From: Bacteroidota bacterium
GTDB lineage: Bacteria > Bacteroidota > Ignavibacteria > Ignavibacteriales > Ignavibacteriaceae
Length of the DNA stretch: 7,412 nucleotides
Assembly (NCBI GenBank): GCA_024278655.1
Contig: JAJRSV010000159.1
Span: forward strand, 1-7,412
Direction: 5' to 3'
In this document: one piece after another, positions 1-5,891 of the stretch
Layout: each line of letters starts with the position of its first letter
How positions within the stretch are numbered: the first letter of the stretch is position 1
The notes under the pieces: model-generated
What the model was told of the DNA's origin: nothing
The model's database searches: none
The model's input: only the letters and a program-made list of their open reading frames with translations
Made by a program: the position numbers and the translations under genes

Positions 1-48
1 AGAAAAATTTAAAACTTCTAAAAACGACAAATATAAGGAGATACAAAG

Positions 49-363
49 ATGATATTAACAACTTCATCGGGAATTGCCGGTAAAGAGATAAAGAAAACAT
101 TCGGAATAGTGCGCGGTAATACTATACGGGCAAGAAATATCGGCAGAGATATTATTGCACTCTTCAAAAACATTTTGGGCGGCGAAATACAGGAATACAC
201 AAAACTGATGGGCGAGTCGCGTGAACAGGCAATAGACAGAATGATAGAGGAAGCAAAGGCACTCGGTGCAAATGCAATAGTAGATTGCCGGTTCTCTACA
301 AGTTACATTATGGCTAACGCTGCCGAAATACTTGTTTACGGTACAGCGGTTTATGTTGAATAA
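49..363 (+). CDS. ybjQ: YbjQ/UPF0145 family protein (putative heavy-metal-binding domain)
   Basis: The 104-residue product matches the YbjQ (UPF0145, DUF74) family over its whole length, which is typically about 100-110 residues. What I see: an N-terminal MILTTSSGIAGKEI strand, the family signature RARNIGRDI at residues 27-35, a helical middle with LGGE and a REQAIDRMIEEAKALGANAIV helix-strand unit (about 58-78), and a C-terminal GTAVYVE strand. Members form small cytosolic oligomers. The family is described as possibly heavy-metal binding, but its biochemical role is not established. One cysteine is present (C80). The ATG follows an AAGGAG ribosome-binding site with an 8-nt spacer, which fixes the start. 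The gene stands alone on this strand and ends at a strong hairpin just after its TAA. Family assignment is confident; function is not. Confidence 0.92.
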   Translation: MILTTSSGIAGKEIKKTFGIVRGNTIRARNIGRDIIALFKNILGGEIQEYTKLMGESREQAIDRMIEEAKALGANAIVDCRFSTSYIMANAAEILVYGTAVYVE

Positions 364-364
364 T

Positions 365-394
365 AAAGGCTATCCGGTATTAGGATAGCCTTTT
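365..394 (+). terminator. Rho-independent terminator, probably bidirectional
   Basis: An 11-bp perfect stem (AAAGGCTATCC at 365-375 pairing with GGATAGCCTTT at 383-393) encloses a 7-nt loop. It is followed by T residues on the plus strand and, read in reverse, by T residues opposite the A run. It begins 2 nt after the ybjQ-like stop codon and lies 16 bp from the end of the converging membrane-protein gene, so it could end both transcripts. Confidence 0.85.
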
Positions 395-409
395 GCATTT
401 TAATAACTG

Positions 410-847
410 TCAACTTTCGCTGGTTGTTTCAGCAGCCGCGGGTTTGTAAACAAGGGCGGCAGTTATTCCTAAAATTACAGATTGAATAAACCCGTATATA
501 AACCATTTAATAGCAAGCGAATACGGAATAGGAAGAACGGCGTAGTTTTGATAAGCAACTACAAGCGAAACGAAAAGCCCCATATAAATTCCGAATCTAA
601 CTCCCTCCATTATCCCCTTGTTTTCATATCCCTTAACAAAAAAGAAGGTGAAGAAGAATGCCCAGATTAAATCGGTTACCCACATTATCCACATAGTAGA
701 GCCCATTTGCTCCTCGCTTCTGAACACTTCCTTTACTGCCTCAGATTGGTAGGTATCGATAAGCAGCACCCCATGAATAAGATAGCTGGTAACTTCTAGA
801 ACAACATAAACAACAACAAAAGTCAGCCACAACTTTTTTGAATTCAT
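410..847 (-). CDS. Small four-helix membrane protein, paralogue A
   Basis: This is a 145-residue integral membrane protein of a family I cannot name. Hydrophobic segments suggest four helices at about residues 7-30, 52-71, 83-101 and 112-135. A charged loop, VKGYENKGIMEG (71-82), lies between helices 2 and 3, a PIPYS motif (106-110) comes before helix 4, and there is a short polar tail after VYKP. The start is supported by AGGAGG five nt before the ATG. The neighbouring 142-residue protein is a clear paralogue: from FFVKGYE to the YKP motif the two align without gaps over 68 residues, with about 39 identities by hand count. The first 68 residues are much more diverged. No catalytic or metal-binding motif is evident. 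Channel, sensor or stress-membrane roles are all possible, and I assign none. Confidence 0.85.
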   Translation of the reverse strand: MNSKKLWLTFVVVYVVLEVTSYLIHGVLLIDTYQSEAVKEVFRSEEQMGSTMWIMWVTDLIWAFFFTFFFVKGYENKGIMEGVRFGIYMGLFVSLVVAYQNYAVLPIPYSLAIKWFIYGFIQSVILGITAALVYKPAAAETTSES

Positions 848-1014
848 TTGCGCCTCCTGTTTGTGATTAGTTGGTTACATGCGGGAATAAGAGGAATATT
901 AAACACAAAGTAAAAATTAAGGATTGAAATTCCAACAAAAATATTTTCCTGATTACTTTTATCTAACCGTAAAAGCAATCGGTAGCTAACCGGAAAGATT
1001 CTTTTAACGGAGCA

Positions 1015-1443
1015 TTAAAACTCCTCTTTCGGTTTGTACAATAACGATGCTACGAAACCGAGAATGACACATTGAATGAGTCCGTAAAAAAACCACTGGA
1101 AAGGAATTGAATAAGGAATAGGAAAAAGCACAAACGCACGGTAAGCCATTACGAACGGATAGAACATTCCGATAATAAAACCGAAACGCATTCCCTCCAT
1201 CACACCTTTGTCTTCGTAACCTTTTACGAATATATAAGTAAACAAAAAGGTCCACACTACATCGGTTATTAAAACTATCCAGTTTTTATCCTGCATTTCT
1301 TTAAGTGTCCGGAAATGATCGCTTACTTCAACCACAAAGTAAGCATTGTCCATAATTACATGTTCAATAAAATTAGCCGACACTTTATAAAGAAAGAGGA
1401 TAACAACAAACGAAAGCACGAATCTTTTAATGTTAATTTTCAT
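1015..1443 (-). CDS. Small four-helix membrane protein, paralogue B
   Basis: This 142-residue membrane protein is the tandem paralogue of the gene at 410-847, which lies downstream on the same strand after 167 bp. It has the same plan: four predicted helices (about 7-28, 55-73, 85-107 and 113-134), the loop FVKGYEDKGVMEG (72-84), PIPYS (108-112) and a terminal LLYKP. The predicted loop between helices 1 and 2 (about 29-54) carries several acidic residues and is where the two copies differ most. An AGGAG ribosome-binding site sits six nt before the ATG. The wide gap between the copies suggests separate or only partly linked expression. It looks like a local duplication followed by divergence. 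Function is unknown and no named family is claimed. Confidence 0.85.
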   Translation of the reverse strand: MKINIKRFVLSFVVILFLYKVSANFIEHVIMDNAYFVVEVSDHFRTLKEMQDKNWIVLITDVVWTFLFTYIFVKGYEDKGVMEGMRFGFIIGMFYPFVMAYRAFVLFPIPYSIPFQWFFYGLIQCVILGFVASLLYKPKEEF

Positions 1444-1498
1444 TTACCGCTCCTGCTAATAATAAAAACAGCATCCTGTTCAAACTAAAAATAGCTTG

Positions 1499-1534
1499 AA
1501 AAAAAAGCAATTGAATGATTACCCTTAAAATCAT
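1499..1534 (-). terminator. Possible weak terminator of the deaminase-exporter transcript
   Basis: On the minus strand, a 6-bp AT-rich stem (ATGATT at 1534-1529 with AATCAT at 1520-1515, 8-nt loop) overlaps the exporter stop codon. It is followed 8 nt later by a run of eight T (1506-1499). The stem is weak and the T run is displaced, so this is only a candidate. Confidence 0.3.
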
Positions 1535-2403
1535 CCCCTGTTAACAAGATACACTCCGGCAATTATTATCAATCCGCTCAACAGCATAAGCAAAGTTATG
1601 CTTTCGTTAAGAACAGCCCACGCAACAAGTACGGTTATAAACGGTTCGAGGTAGAGAAATGCTCCGACTTTAGCCGAATCCATATCCCTTAAAGCGAGTG
1701 CCCAGATAACATAAGCGGCACCGGAACAAAACAATCCGAGGAAAAGAACGGCTGCCCATCCTTTTGCCGAAAGATGGAGTACACTGATTAAAGCTTCGCT
1801 GCCGAATGTGAAAGGTGCTATTAAAATTGCCATCATCAGGAAGAGATAAAATATCATCATTAATGGTGGATACGAAAGAGCAATTTTTTTATTGGCGATA
1901 GAATAGACTCCCCAAATAAACGCACTGAACAGCATCATCAAATCGCCTTTGTTAGTAAGCAGTTCAACCGAAAAAATATTGCCGCGTGTTATAAGCATTA
2001 CAAGCCCGAACATTGCAATCACAATGCCGGCAATTTTCGGCAGCGTAAGTTTTTCCCTGAAGAAAAGAGCACCGAGTAGTGCTATAAATATCGGTGCTGT
2101 TCCTACAATCAAGCCGCTTGCCGAAGCCGTTGTGTAGTTAAGCGCGGTTACCTGCAGCCAGAGATGAAAAACGGAAATAAGCGCAAGCAGGAATATGCTT
2201 CCATGCTTTCGCCAATTGATTGAGAAATCCTGTTTGAGCAGTACTGCAATAACAGCAAGGAAAATAACGGCACTGATTAAACGAAGGAAAACAATTAAGG
2301 CGGGCGCAAGTTCTTCGAGTGCAATTTTAGTGGCAATGAACGATGAGCCCCAGAAGAGCACCGCTAAAAACAACAGAACATATTTGAATATCGGAGGTTT
2401 CAA
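1531..2403 (-). CDS. EamA/DMT-family transporter
   Basis: The 290-residue product is a drug/metabolite-transporter-superfamily permease with two EamA repeats, an inner-membrane family usually of ten helices and about 290-300 residues. Repeat 1 begins with the hallmark FWGSSFIATKIALEEL (17-32) followed by RLISA. Repeat 2 starts near residue 153 with GDLMMLFSAFIWGVYSIANKK. LEPF at 252-255 and a late NES (266-268) are typical of the superfamily. Substrates cannot be read from sequence; amino acids or other small metabolites are usual for the family, normally exported. The likely start is TTG at 2403, since in this frame a TGA lies two codons upstream, and MKPPIFKYVLLFLAV gives a normal N-terminus. 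I see no clear ribosome-binding site. It lies 24 bp after the dCMP deaminase gene and is probably co-transcribed with it. Confidence 0.9.
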   Translation of the reverse strand: MKPPIFKYVLLFLAVLFWGSSFIATKIALEELAPALIVFLRLISAVIFLAVIAVLLKQDFSINWRKHGSIFLLALISVFHLWLQVTALNYTTASASGLIVGTAPIFIALLGALFFREKLTLPKIAGIVIAMFGLVMLITRGNIFSVELLTNKGDLMMLFSAFIWGVYSIANKKIALSYPPLMMIFYLFLMMAILIAPFTFGSEALISVLHLSAKGWAAVLFLGLFCSGAAYVIWALALRDMDSAKVGAFLYLEPFITVLVAWAVLNESITLLMLLSGLIIIAGVYLVNRG

Positions 2404-2427
2404 GCATCAACAATTATTTAAGAGAAA

Positions 2428-2934
2428 TCAATTAGACCTTTTCGTCTTTCGTGCAGACGTATAATTTTTCAAATCGTAGTTAATAGTTTTCTTTGGCATC
2501 GGCAACTTATCAATTGTTACTCCCGACTTTGAATAGAACTCGGTTGCCAGCGTATCGTGATAATCGGAAAAGACAACAACCCGCTTAATGCCTGCGGCAA
2601 TTAATGCTTTAGCACAGGTTGTGCACGACATGTTTGTAATGTAAGCCGTTGCCCCTCTTACGTTAACACCATGAGTCGTTGCCTGGATGAGCGCGTTTAT
2701 CTCGGCATGGTTTGTTCTAACGCAATGGTTATCAACTATAAGGCATCCGACTTCATCGCAATGCGGCTGACCCGGCAGCGAATCGTTGTAACCGGTTGCA
2801 AGCACAAACTTATCTTTTACAAGAACACATCCAACGTGCATACGCGGGCAGGTTGCTCTTTCCGATGCGAGCATTGCTAATTTTAAAAAATACTCGTCCC
2901 AGCTTGGGCGGTTACTCTTTTTCTTCTTTGCCAT
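2428..2934 (-). CDS. comEB: dCMP deaminase (ComEB-type, zinc-dependent)
   Basis: The 168-residue product fits the cytidine/deoxycytidylate deaminase family, most like ComEB/dCMP deaminases, which convert dCMP to dUMP in the cytosol to feed thymidylate synthesis. Visible landmarks are RPSWDEYF at 9-16, VGCVLVKD (34-41), ATGYND, and a cysteine/histidine-rich segment PHCDEVGC (57-64). The catalytic HAE is at H76-E78, and the second zinc half-site is C104 and C107. C29 and the 57-71 region may hold the second, structural zinc known in phage T4 dCMP deaminase. The usual PCxxC is SCTTC here, so the conserved proline is replaced by serine. A lysine-rich N-terminus (MAKKKKS) and a basic C-terminal tail flank the domain. 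The ATG at 2934 has only a weak GGA upstream. The downstream partner is an EamA exporter. Confidence 0.92.
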   Translation of the reverse strand: MAKKKKSNRPSWDEYFLKLAMLASERATCPRMHVGCVLVKDKFVLATGYNDSLPGQPHCDEVGCLIVDNHCVRTNHAEINALIQATTHGVNVRGATAYITNMSCTTCAKALIAAGIKRVVVFSDYHDTLATEFYSKSGVTIDKLPMPKKTINYDLKNYTSARKTKRSN

Positions 2935-3253
2935 AATTCCGTTCTGTATTTATCGGTAATAAATTAAAAGAATTTTATTCGGAAAGTTATATTTTTTTTA
3001 TACGATTACAAGTAAATTAAAAAATATTGAAAGAGTTAAAAATTAATTGTGGTTGGAAAGAGTTATTTGCCGTTAATTACAACTTGACGGTTATTCAATT
3101 GTTACGGTTCGAAAATATTTAGTTGAGTAAAATACCGGATAGAGCGTAAAATATTAATTGTTTTTGATTAGTGAAGTCTGATAAATAGCTGATAGCTATC
3201 CCCCGGCTTTTTATTACAAAAGTTGCTTAAGCTTATTAGCTCTCAACACAAAA
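2935..3253. other. 319-bp AT-rich intergenic region, no gene seen
   Basis: This lies upstream of the deaminase gene and downstream of the NifX-like gene, both on the minus strand. It is strongly AT-rich, with a T8 run near 2992-2999. A minus-strand TATAAC (2991-2986) could be a -10 element for the deaminase, but no well-spaced -35 accompanies it. Near 3182-3201 are short palindromic pieces (GATAGCTATC, and AGCT repeats), but none is followed by a T run in the right direction, so I call no terminator. No open frame with coding character is visible on either strand. Confidence 0.6.
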
Positions 3254-3598
3254 TTAATGAACCAACTGTTCGGTCATCAACCGTTCTTTTATGCACGCCC
3301 TTAAAGCATCTTCGGCATGCTTGTTAAAAGTAACAAATACGTCCACGCCGTTTTTCTTTAACTCCGAAAGATGATTTCTATCCATCCCCCGGGTAATAAC
3401 TATTCCGCAATCACACAGCAGAGATTTTGCATTGCTGTTGCCTACCGCTTTTTTATTGCGGCGGCGGAAATCGTTTTTGCTTCTGTATTCGATTCCTTTT
3501 ATGTCGGCATCTTCCACATCGAATATGAGATAACCTTTTGTTTCATCCAACGGCGATTTGATTGTTTTGCCGTCGTTCGATTCTACGGCGACCTTCAT
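3254..3598 (-). CDS. NifX/NifB C-terminal-like (dinitrogenase FeMo-cofactor biosynthesis domain) protein
   Basis: The 114-residue product has the RNase-H-like fold pattern of the NifX/NafY/NifB-C family (Nitro_FeMo-Co domain), a single domain of about 100-120 residues. What I see: MKVAVESNDGKTIKSPLDE (the opening strand and glycine loop), YLIFDVED (23-30), then LLCDCGIVITRGM (60-72), GVDVFVT (84-90) and an AEDALRACI helix (95-103). Family members bind metal-cluster precursors, and many stand-alone copies occur outside nitrogen-fixation loci with unknown roles. C62, C64 and C102 are candidate ligands. The His common near the start of the family (often HFG) is absent; the corresponding stretch reads SPLDETKG. 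The segment 39-56 is unusually basic (YRSKNDFRRRNKKAVG). AAAGGAGGGAG lies just before the ATG. It follows the zinc-ribbon gene by 29 bp and is very likely its operon partner. No nitrogenase gene is in the window. Confidence 0.85.
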   Translation of the reverse strand: MKVAVESNDGKTIKSPLDETKGYLIFDVEDADIKGIEYRSKNDFRRRNKKAVGNSNAKSLLCDCGIVITRGMDRNHLSELKKNGVDVFVTFNKHAEDALRACIKERLMTEQLVH

Positions 3599-3627
3599 AT
3601 CTCCCTCCTTTCTTATTTAATATTGAT

Positions 3628-3819
3628 TTACCTCCTCGCGGCGACCGGGAACGACCACCTCACTTTCGGTCGGGCTTTTCTCGAAAATCTTCTGTCGCCA
3701 ACAGCCCTGTGAATTAAATGACCTTTACACTTCGGACATGTATCGGGAAATTTATGCTTAGCGGAAAGCTCCCAGAAGTAACCGCATTCCTCACAATGAT
3801 ATCTTTTCATTTCTATCAT
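3628..3819 (-). CDS. Small rubredoxin-like zinc-ribbon protein with basic tail
   Basis: This 63-residue protein has one four-cysteine knuckle pair, C9-x2-C12 and C28-x2-C31 (YHCEECGY and TCPKCKGH), typical of rubredoxin-like or zinc-ribbon domains that bind a single Zn or Fe. Residues 38-63 form a strongly basic tail (ten Arg/Lys in 26 residues) with no further cysteines, which may contact nucleic acid or a partner protein. The start at 3819 is favoured over the internal ATG at residue 4, because AGGAGG lies eight nt upstream of it. The gene is first in a two-gene unit with the NifX-like gene 29 bp downstream. A rubredoxin-like domain beside a NifX-like protein suggests a shared metal or redox role, but that is inference. 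Electron carrier versus structural zinc protein cannot be decided from sequence. Confidence 0.8.
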   Translation of the reverse strand: MIEMKRYHCEECGYFWELSAKHKFPDTCPKCKGHLIHRAVGDRRFSRKARPKVRWSFPVAARR

Positions 3820-3878
3820 TGTGCGATCCTCCTTTCGGATTTGTGGTTATTGAGTATGTAAATCGTTTTTTTTGAACC

Positions 3879-3891
3879 GGGTTTATAACCC
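3879..3891. repeat. Short palindrome in the zinc-ribbon operon leader
   Basis: GGGTT-TAT-AACCC is a perfect 5-bp inverted repeat with a 3-nt spacer, about 60 bp upstream of the zinc-ribbon start and inside its predicted leader. It has no T run in a terminator position on the minus strand. It could be an operator or a leader hairpin. Confidence 0.35.
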
Positions 3892-3974
3892 TGTCTCTAT
3901 ATTTTAGACGAATGAAAGATAGAATATATTTTTTTACAGCGGCAGACGGGAAAGTGATTACAATATTTGTATAT

Positions 3975-4002
3975 ATTATAACAATTTAGAAGTAAAAGTC
4001 AA
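3975..4002 (-). promoter_or_regulatory. Sigma70-type promoter for the zinc-ribbon/NifX-like operon
   Basis: On the minus strand, TTGACT (4002-3997, five of six to consensus) is followed after 16 nt by a perfect TATAAT (3980-3975). The predicted transcript would begin near 3968, giving a leader of about 150 nt before the zinc-ribbon ATG. The promoter lies wholly between the hemH stop codon and the operon, so the operon need not depend on hemH read-through. It is the best promoter match in the window. Confidence 0.65.
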
Positions 4003-4059
4003 TAGATTTCGGCAGGGTAACAATAGAAAAATTCCAGTTCTTTTAATGCAGCAATAAAT

Positions 4060-5079
4060 TCAATCAAATCCCTTTAAAACCATCTGCTTCAATGCTTCAA
4101 TCCACATCGGGTGATCGTTTAAACTTTCTACCAACTGAATTTTCTCGCCGCCATGTTGTTCGAAAAGGCGTTGATACTCAATACCGATTTCAACCGTTGT
4201 TTCAAGGCAGTCGGCTACAAACGAGGGGCTGAAAACCAACAGCTTCTTTGCACCTTTTTTGGCATGCTCGGTAACAACTTTATCGGCAAACGGTTCCAGC
4301 CAGTTTTTATCCAACCTCGATTGAAAGCACACGGTATACTTTTCTGTTGGGATGTTTAACTTGCTGGCAAGTAAACGTGTTGTTGCATAACAGGTTGCTT
4401 TATAACAGTGCGAGTTATCGTTGTTTATTTCGTTTTCACAATTGTGTTCTTCGCAAAGTGTTCCGTCTCCGTAAACCTTGTCCAACTGCCTAAGCGGCAA
4501 ACCATGATAACTGAACAGAATATGATCGTACTCATTAAAATTATATTTCTCCGCACGTGCAGCAATTGTGTTCAGAAAAAGTTCGTTATCATAAAACTGG
4601 CTTATTATTTTTACTTCCGGCATCACGTTCCATTTGCTAATAATTTTCATTGCTTTTTCAATAATCGATCCGGTAGTGGCGGATGCATACTGCGGAAACA
4701 GAGGTATGATTATTATTCTTTTATAATTCCGTTTCTCCATTCTCGAAAGCACTTCATCCATTCCGGGGTTTTGGTACCGCATAGCAAGTTCAACTTCAAA
4801 CTCTTTGCCCAATTCACTTTGCAATTTTTCCCGAACCGACTTTCCGTAGATTAAAATAGGCGAGCCCTTATCTGTCCACAACTCCCTGTAAATTTTTGCA
4901 GACCTGGAAGCACGGAAAGGAACGATGATAAAATTAACAAGGAAAAATCTTGCAATTGCAGGAATATCAATCACCCTTGGATCGTTTAAGAATTCGGTTA
5001 AGTACTTTCTAACATCTTTTACAGACGGACTGTCGGGCGTACCTAAGTTTACGAGTAATACACCAACGCTCGGCTTCAT
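4060..5079 (-). CDS. hemH: Ferrochelatase
   Basis: The 339-residue product is a full-length ferrochelatase, which inserts ferrous iron into a porphyrin in the last stage of haem synthesis (protoporphyrin IX to haem b, or coproporphyrin III in the coproporphyrin route). Diagnostic features are GVLLVNLGTPDSP (6-18), a FLNDPRVI stretch (30-37), RYQNP (101-105), FPQYASATTGS (128-138), the catalytic-histidine motif FSYHGLP (189-195, H192), FQSRLDKNWLEP (252-263), and FSPSFVADCLETTVEI (283-298), where E293 matches the conserved active-site glutamate. A segment after the catalytic His holds four cysteines (C209, C214, C225, C230). Comparable internal cysteine sets ligate a [2Fe-2S] cluster in some bacterial ferrochelatases, so a cluster is possible. 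The ATG has no clear ribosome-binding site. The gene diverges from the lipoprotein gene across 69 bp, and no other haem gene is present. Confidence 0.97.
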   Translation of the reverse strand: MKPSVGVLLVNLGTPDSPSVKDVRKYLTEFLNDPRVIDIPAIARFFLVNFIIVPFRASRSAKIYRELWTDKGSPILIYGKSVREKLQSELGKEFEVELAMRYQNPGMDEVLSRMEKRNYKRIIIIPLFPQYASATTGSIIEKAMKIISKWNVMPEVKIISQFYDNELFLNTIAARAEKYNFNEYDHILFSYHGLPLRQLDKVYGDGTLCEEHNCENEINNDNSHCYKATCYATTRLLASKLNIPTEKYTVCFQSRLDKNWLEPFADKVVTEHAKKGAKKLLVFSPSFVADCLETTVEIGIEYQRLFEQHGGEKIQLVESLNDHPMWIEALKQMVLKGFD

Positions 5080-5088
5080 ATTTTACAG

Positions 5089-5116
5089 TTGATTTTTTTC
5101 ATCAGTTAATTAAATT
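5089..5116 (+). promoter_or_regulatory. Candidate promoter for the lipoprotein gene
   Basis: In the 69-bp divergent gap, TTGATT (5089-5094) and TAAATT (5111-5116) are separated by 16 bp, about 33 bp before the lipoprotein ATG. Each hexamer matches the sigma70 consensus at only four of six positions. An AAGGG stretch near 5134-5138 could be the ribosome-binding site. A TTGACA on the opposite strand (5124-5119) might serve hemH, but no good -10 is spaced from it. Confidence 0.3.
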
Positions 5117-5148
5117 AGAGTGTCAATTTAACAAGGGTTAACGAATTT

Positions 5149-5556
5149 ATGAAGGCGAAACACATTACATTTATATTTATTCTGCCTTTCCTTTTTTCTG
5201 CTTGTTCGCTCATCGATGTAACGGAAGTAAAAGATTGCATTTGTACAACGGAGTTTCGTGTTTACTCTGTTACTGTAGTAGATTCATCCGGCAGCCCGGT
5301 CGATTCACTTATAACAACGGTAAAAAGCAGCAGGGGTAAAATATTTAAACCTTACCAGGAACCATCTTTACCGGGAAAATATTGGCTGATGGATGACGGG
5401 TATACAAATGAATTTACCACGCTTCCGACTATAATCATATTCACCGGAATAAGAGACAGTATTAAAGCAGAAGCCGTATATTTATTCAACACCGATGATT
5501 GTAAATGCCATGTTCAAAAGTTAGGCGGTCCGGATACAATTGTAGCAAAGTATTGA
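5149..5556 (+). CDS. Small secreted lipoprotein of unknown function
   Basis: The 135-residue product starts with a lipoprotein signal peptide: MKAKH, a hydrophobic core ITFIFILPFLF, and a lipobox FSAC that puts the lipidated cysteine at C19. The mature protein, about 117 residues, should be anchored to a membrane facing the periplasm or outside. It contains two CxC pairs, C30/C32 (DCIC) near its start and C118/C120 (DCKC) near its end. These could form disulfides joining the two ends of the domain or bind a metal. Between them the sequence alternates short beta-like runs (FRVYSVTVVDSSGSPV, TIIIFTGIRDSIKAEAVYLF), suggesting a small beta-sandwich carboxypeptidase-regulatory or Ig-like fold; this is inference. 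I recognise no named family. The ATG is preceded by AAGGG about ten nt upstream. No terminator follows, and the next open frame begins directly after the stop. Confidence 0.8.
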   Translation: MKAKHITFIFILPFLFSACSLIDVTEVKDCICTTEFRVYSVTVVDSSGSPVDSLITTVKSSRGKIFKPYQEPSLPGKYWLMDDGYTNEFTTLPTIIIFTGIRDSIKAEAVYLFNTDDCKCHVQKLGGPDTIVAKY

Positions 5557-5560
5557 ATAG

Positions 5561-5740
5561 GAAAATTGCCAACAACCGCTTTGTATTAAATATGATGAGA
5601 TGTTTTGTGAAAACTTAATTGATGATGTTCATTTATATAATCGGTTAATTCCTCTAAAAAAATATGAAACAAATATTTCTTTTGAAGAAATTGTGCTGTC
5701 AATTGCTAATGATCAATTGCTGGAAGTAGTTGAACCGTAG
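5561..5740 (+). pseudogene. Remnant of a BrnT-like toxin gene (tentative)
   Basis: A frame open from just after the TAG at 5558 to the TAG at 5738 encodes 59 residues. Its only internal ATG is at 5600. The C-terminal part, LKKYETNISFEEIVLSIAND followed by QLLEVVEP, resembles the N-terminal half of small BrnT-like toxins, whose pattern from memory is WNxEKNxLLKxERGxSFEExVxxIxxGxLLDxxEHPN. In those proteins a YPNQ-type segment and about 40 more residues follow. Here the frame instead ends where a palindrome-type repeat (CGTAGAGGATCAATA) begins, as if an insertion replaced the 3' half. The sequence before YNRL does not match the family, and no antitoxin is adjacent. Family assignment is tentative, and a genuine 46-residue gene from the ATG at 5600 cannot be excluded. 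Confidence 0.4.
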
Positions 5741-5750
5741 AGGATCAATA
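5736..5750 (+). repeat. Direct repeat, half of a REP-like palindrome (copy 1)
   Basis: CGTAGAGGATCAATA occurs here and again at 5965-5979, where it is the right half of a full palindrome plus its tail. Both copies continue into an A-rich stretch. Here the left arm is missing and is replaced by the end of the toxin-like frame (GAAC), so this copy looks like a junction. Confidence 0.6.
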
Positions 5751-5769
5751 GAAAAAGGAGAAATTATTA

Positions 5770-5784
5770 AACCTCTACGAGGTT
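5770..5784 (-). repeat. REP-like palindrome, inverted orientation
   Basis: AACCTC-TAC-GAGGTT is a perfect 6-bp inverted repeat with a 3-nt loop. Read on the minus strand the loop is GTA, matching the loops of the palindromes at 5908-5924 and 5959-5975 but in the opposite orientation. I treat it as one unit of a small cluster. Confidence 0.6.
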
Positions 5785-5891
5785 AATCGAAACGAATACC
5801 ATTAATAATGTATTGCTACAAAAAAATCAGATATGTTTTAACAAATCAAACTGGTGTTATCTATCTCATAACGAATTTGATAATTTGAGAG

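Noticed and set aside
968..999. Possible CGGT/ACCG hairpin downstream of the paralogue B gene
   Set aside because: The stem is only 4 bp and the T-rich tract is displaced, so it is too weak to call a terminator.
1004..1255. An 83-codon minus-strand frame overlapping the paralogue B membrane protein
   Set aside because: It overlaps, in another frame, the conserved FVKGYE-PIPYS core of the real gene, which has a ribosome-binding site and a paralogue.
3182..3201. Repeated AGCT/GATAGCTATC palindromes downstream of the NifX-like gene
   Set aside because: They look terminator-like, but the stems are only 4-5 bp and no T run follows in the minus-strand direction.
3254..3598. A nitrogen-fixation locus
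   Set aside because: The NifX-like domain alone does not imply nitrogen fixation; no nif structural or assembly gene is in the window and such stand-alone proteins are common.
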